From Phylloscopus collybita (taxonomy: Eukaryota > Chordata > Aves > Passeriformes > Phylloscopidae): a stretch of DNA of 64,000 nucleotides. Location: the NCBI GenBank assembly GCA_027886175.1, contig JAJNNQ010000137.1, forward strand, positions 5,832,001 to 5,896,000, in the 5' to 3' direction. The translations under genes and the position numbers were made by a program. Under the pieces are notes generated by a model. The model saw nothing but the letters and a program-made list of their open reading frames with translations, was not told where the DNA came from and ran no database searches. Shown in pieces: positions 63,775-64,000 of the stretch. Numbering within the stretch: the stretch's first letter is position 1; the number at the start of each line of letters is the position of its first letter.

Positions 63775-64000
63775 CTCCCAGTTCCATGGGCAGGAACATC
63801 TTCCACTAGATCAGGCTTCTCAAAGCCACATGCAACCTGGCCTTGAATACTTTCAGGAATGGAGCATCCATCCATATATTTTCTGGTCAACTTGGGCCCA
63901 AGGACCACCCTCCTTGAAAAAAAAAAAAAAAAAATTACTCTTATGTACACTCTAAACCTACTCTCTTTCAGTTTAAAACTGTTTTCCTTTATCCTGTCAC
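63775..64000 (-). mobile_element. CR1 LINE fragment running off the window edge
   Basis: The plus strand shows 'ccatgggcaggaacatcttc', 'cactagatcaggcttctcaa', 'gcaacctggccttgaatact', and at the edge 'ctctttcagtttaaaactgt' and 'cctttatcctgtcac', all complementary to the CR1 3' region. A run of about 18 A (63917-63934) interrupts the middle where the 'cctcaccaccctcac...aagaa' part is expected, so that section is degraded. The element continues past 64000. Confidence 0.92.

Larger units (their letters stand above)
43151..64000. other. Upstream flank of CCDC3, no gene recognised
   Basis: About 21 kb with no exon I can assign to a family. It contains CR1 fragments near 47.2, 60.0-60.9 and 63.8 kb, a solo LTR at 60200-60867, simple repeats at 43766, 46867, 54437, 56296 and 61419, and otherwise single-copy DNA. 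The block about 53690-54560 looks like possible regulatory DNA. In other vertebrates OPTN is the neighbour on this side, but none of its exons is visible, so it probably lies beyond the window. A purine-rich stretch at about 50600-50720 is compositional only. Confidence 0.6.

Noticed and set aside
1..64000. CRISPR arrays, operons, bacterial promoters, tRNA or rRNA genes
   Set aside because: The DNA is vertebrate nuclear sequence. I saw no array of spaced identical repeats and recognised no tRNA or rRNA gene by eye; a tRNA scan would settle the latter.

Overview
This is a window of avian nuclear DNA, possibly from a passerine or another neoavian bird. The evidence for a bird is the presence of several CR1 LINE fragments as the main interspersed repeat, one solo LTR, no mammalian SINEs, low repeat density, and one bird-like vertebrate gene split by long introns. 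The species cannot be fixed from the sequence alone.

The only protein-coding gene I can support is CCDC3 (coiled-coil domain containing 3, also called favine), a secreted glycoprotein, on the minus strand. Its three coding exons are 42615-42185, 41201-41027 and 10148-9873. They join in frame through GT-AG junctions into a 293-residue protein: a low-complexity signal peptide, a cysteine-containing extracellular domain with two N-glycosylation sequons, and a basic C-terminal coiled coil. Intron 1 is 983 bp and intron 2 is about 30.9 kb. The gene starts in a CpG island (about 41.79-42.78 kb) bordered by a G-quadruplex-type motif and a degenerate polypurine repeat. A candidate polyadenylation signal at 8289-8294 gives a 3' UTR of about 1.6 kb.

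Layout: 1 to about 8.26 kb is downstream flank with two CR1 fragments and a perfect 140-bp (CCTCT) array. About 8.26-42.78 kb is CCDC3. Intron 2 carries an internal CpG-rich island at about 15.64-16.08 kb, a 187-bp uninterrupted purine tract at 29.2 kb, and minor repeats. From 43.2 to 64 kb is upstream flank without a recognisable gene. It holds three CR1 fragments, one of them split by a solo LTR, plus microsatellites and some non-repetitive stretches that look like possible regulatory DNA. In other vertebrates CCDC3 lies between CAMK1D and OPTN, but I saw no coding exon of either neighbour here.

I found no previously undescribed multi-gene system. The points most worth a second look are the repeat-encoded signal peptide of CCDC3, the intronic CpG island with splice donors on both strands, the polypurine tracts, and the LTR-in-CR1 nesting.
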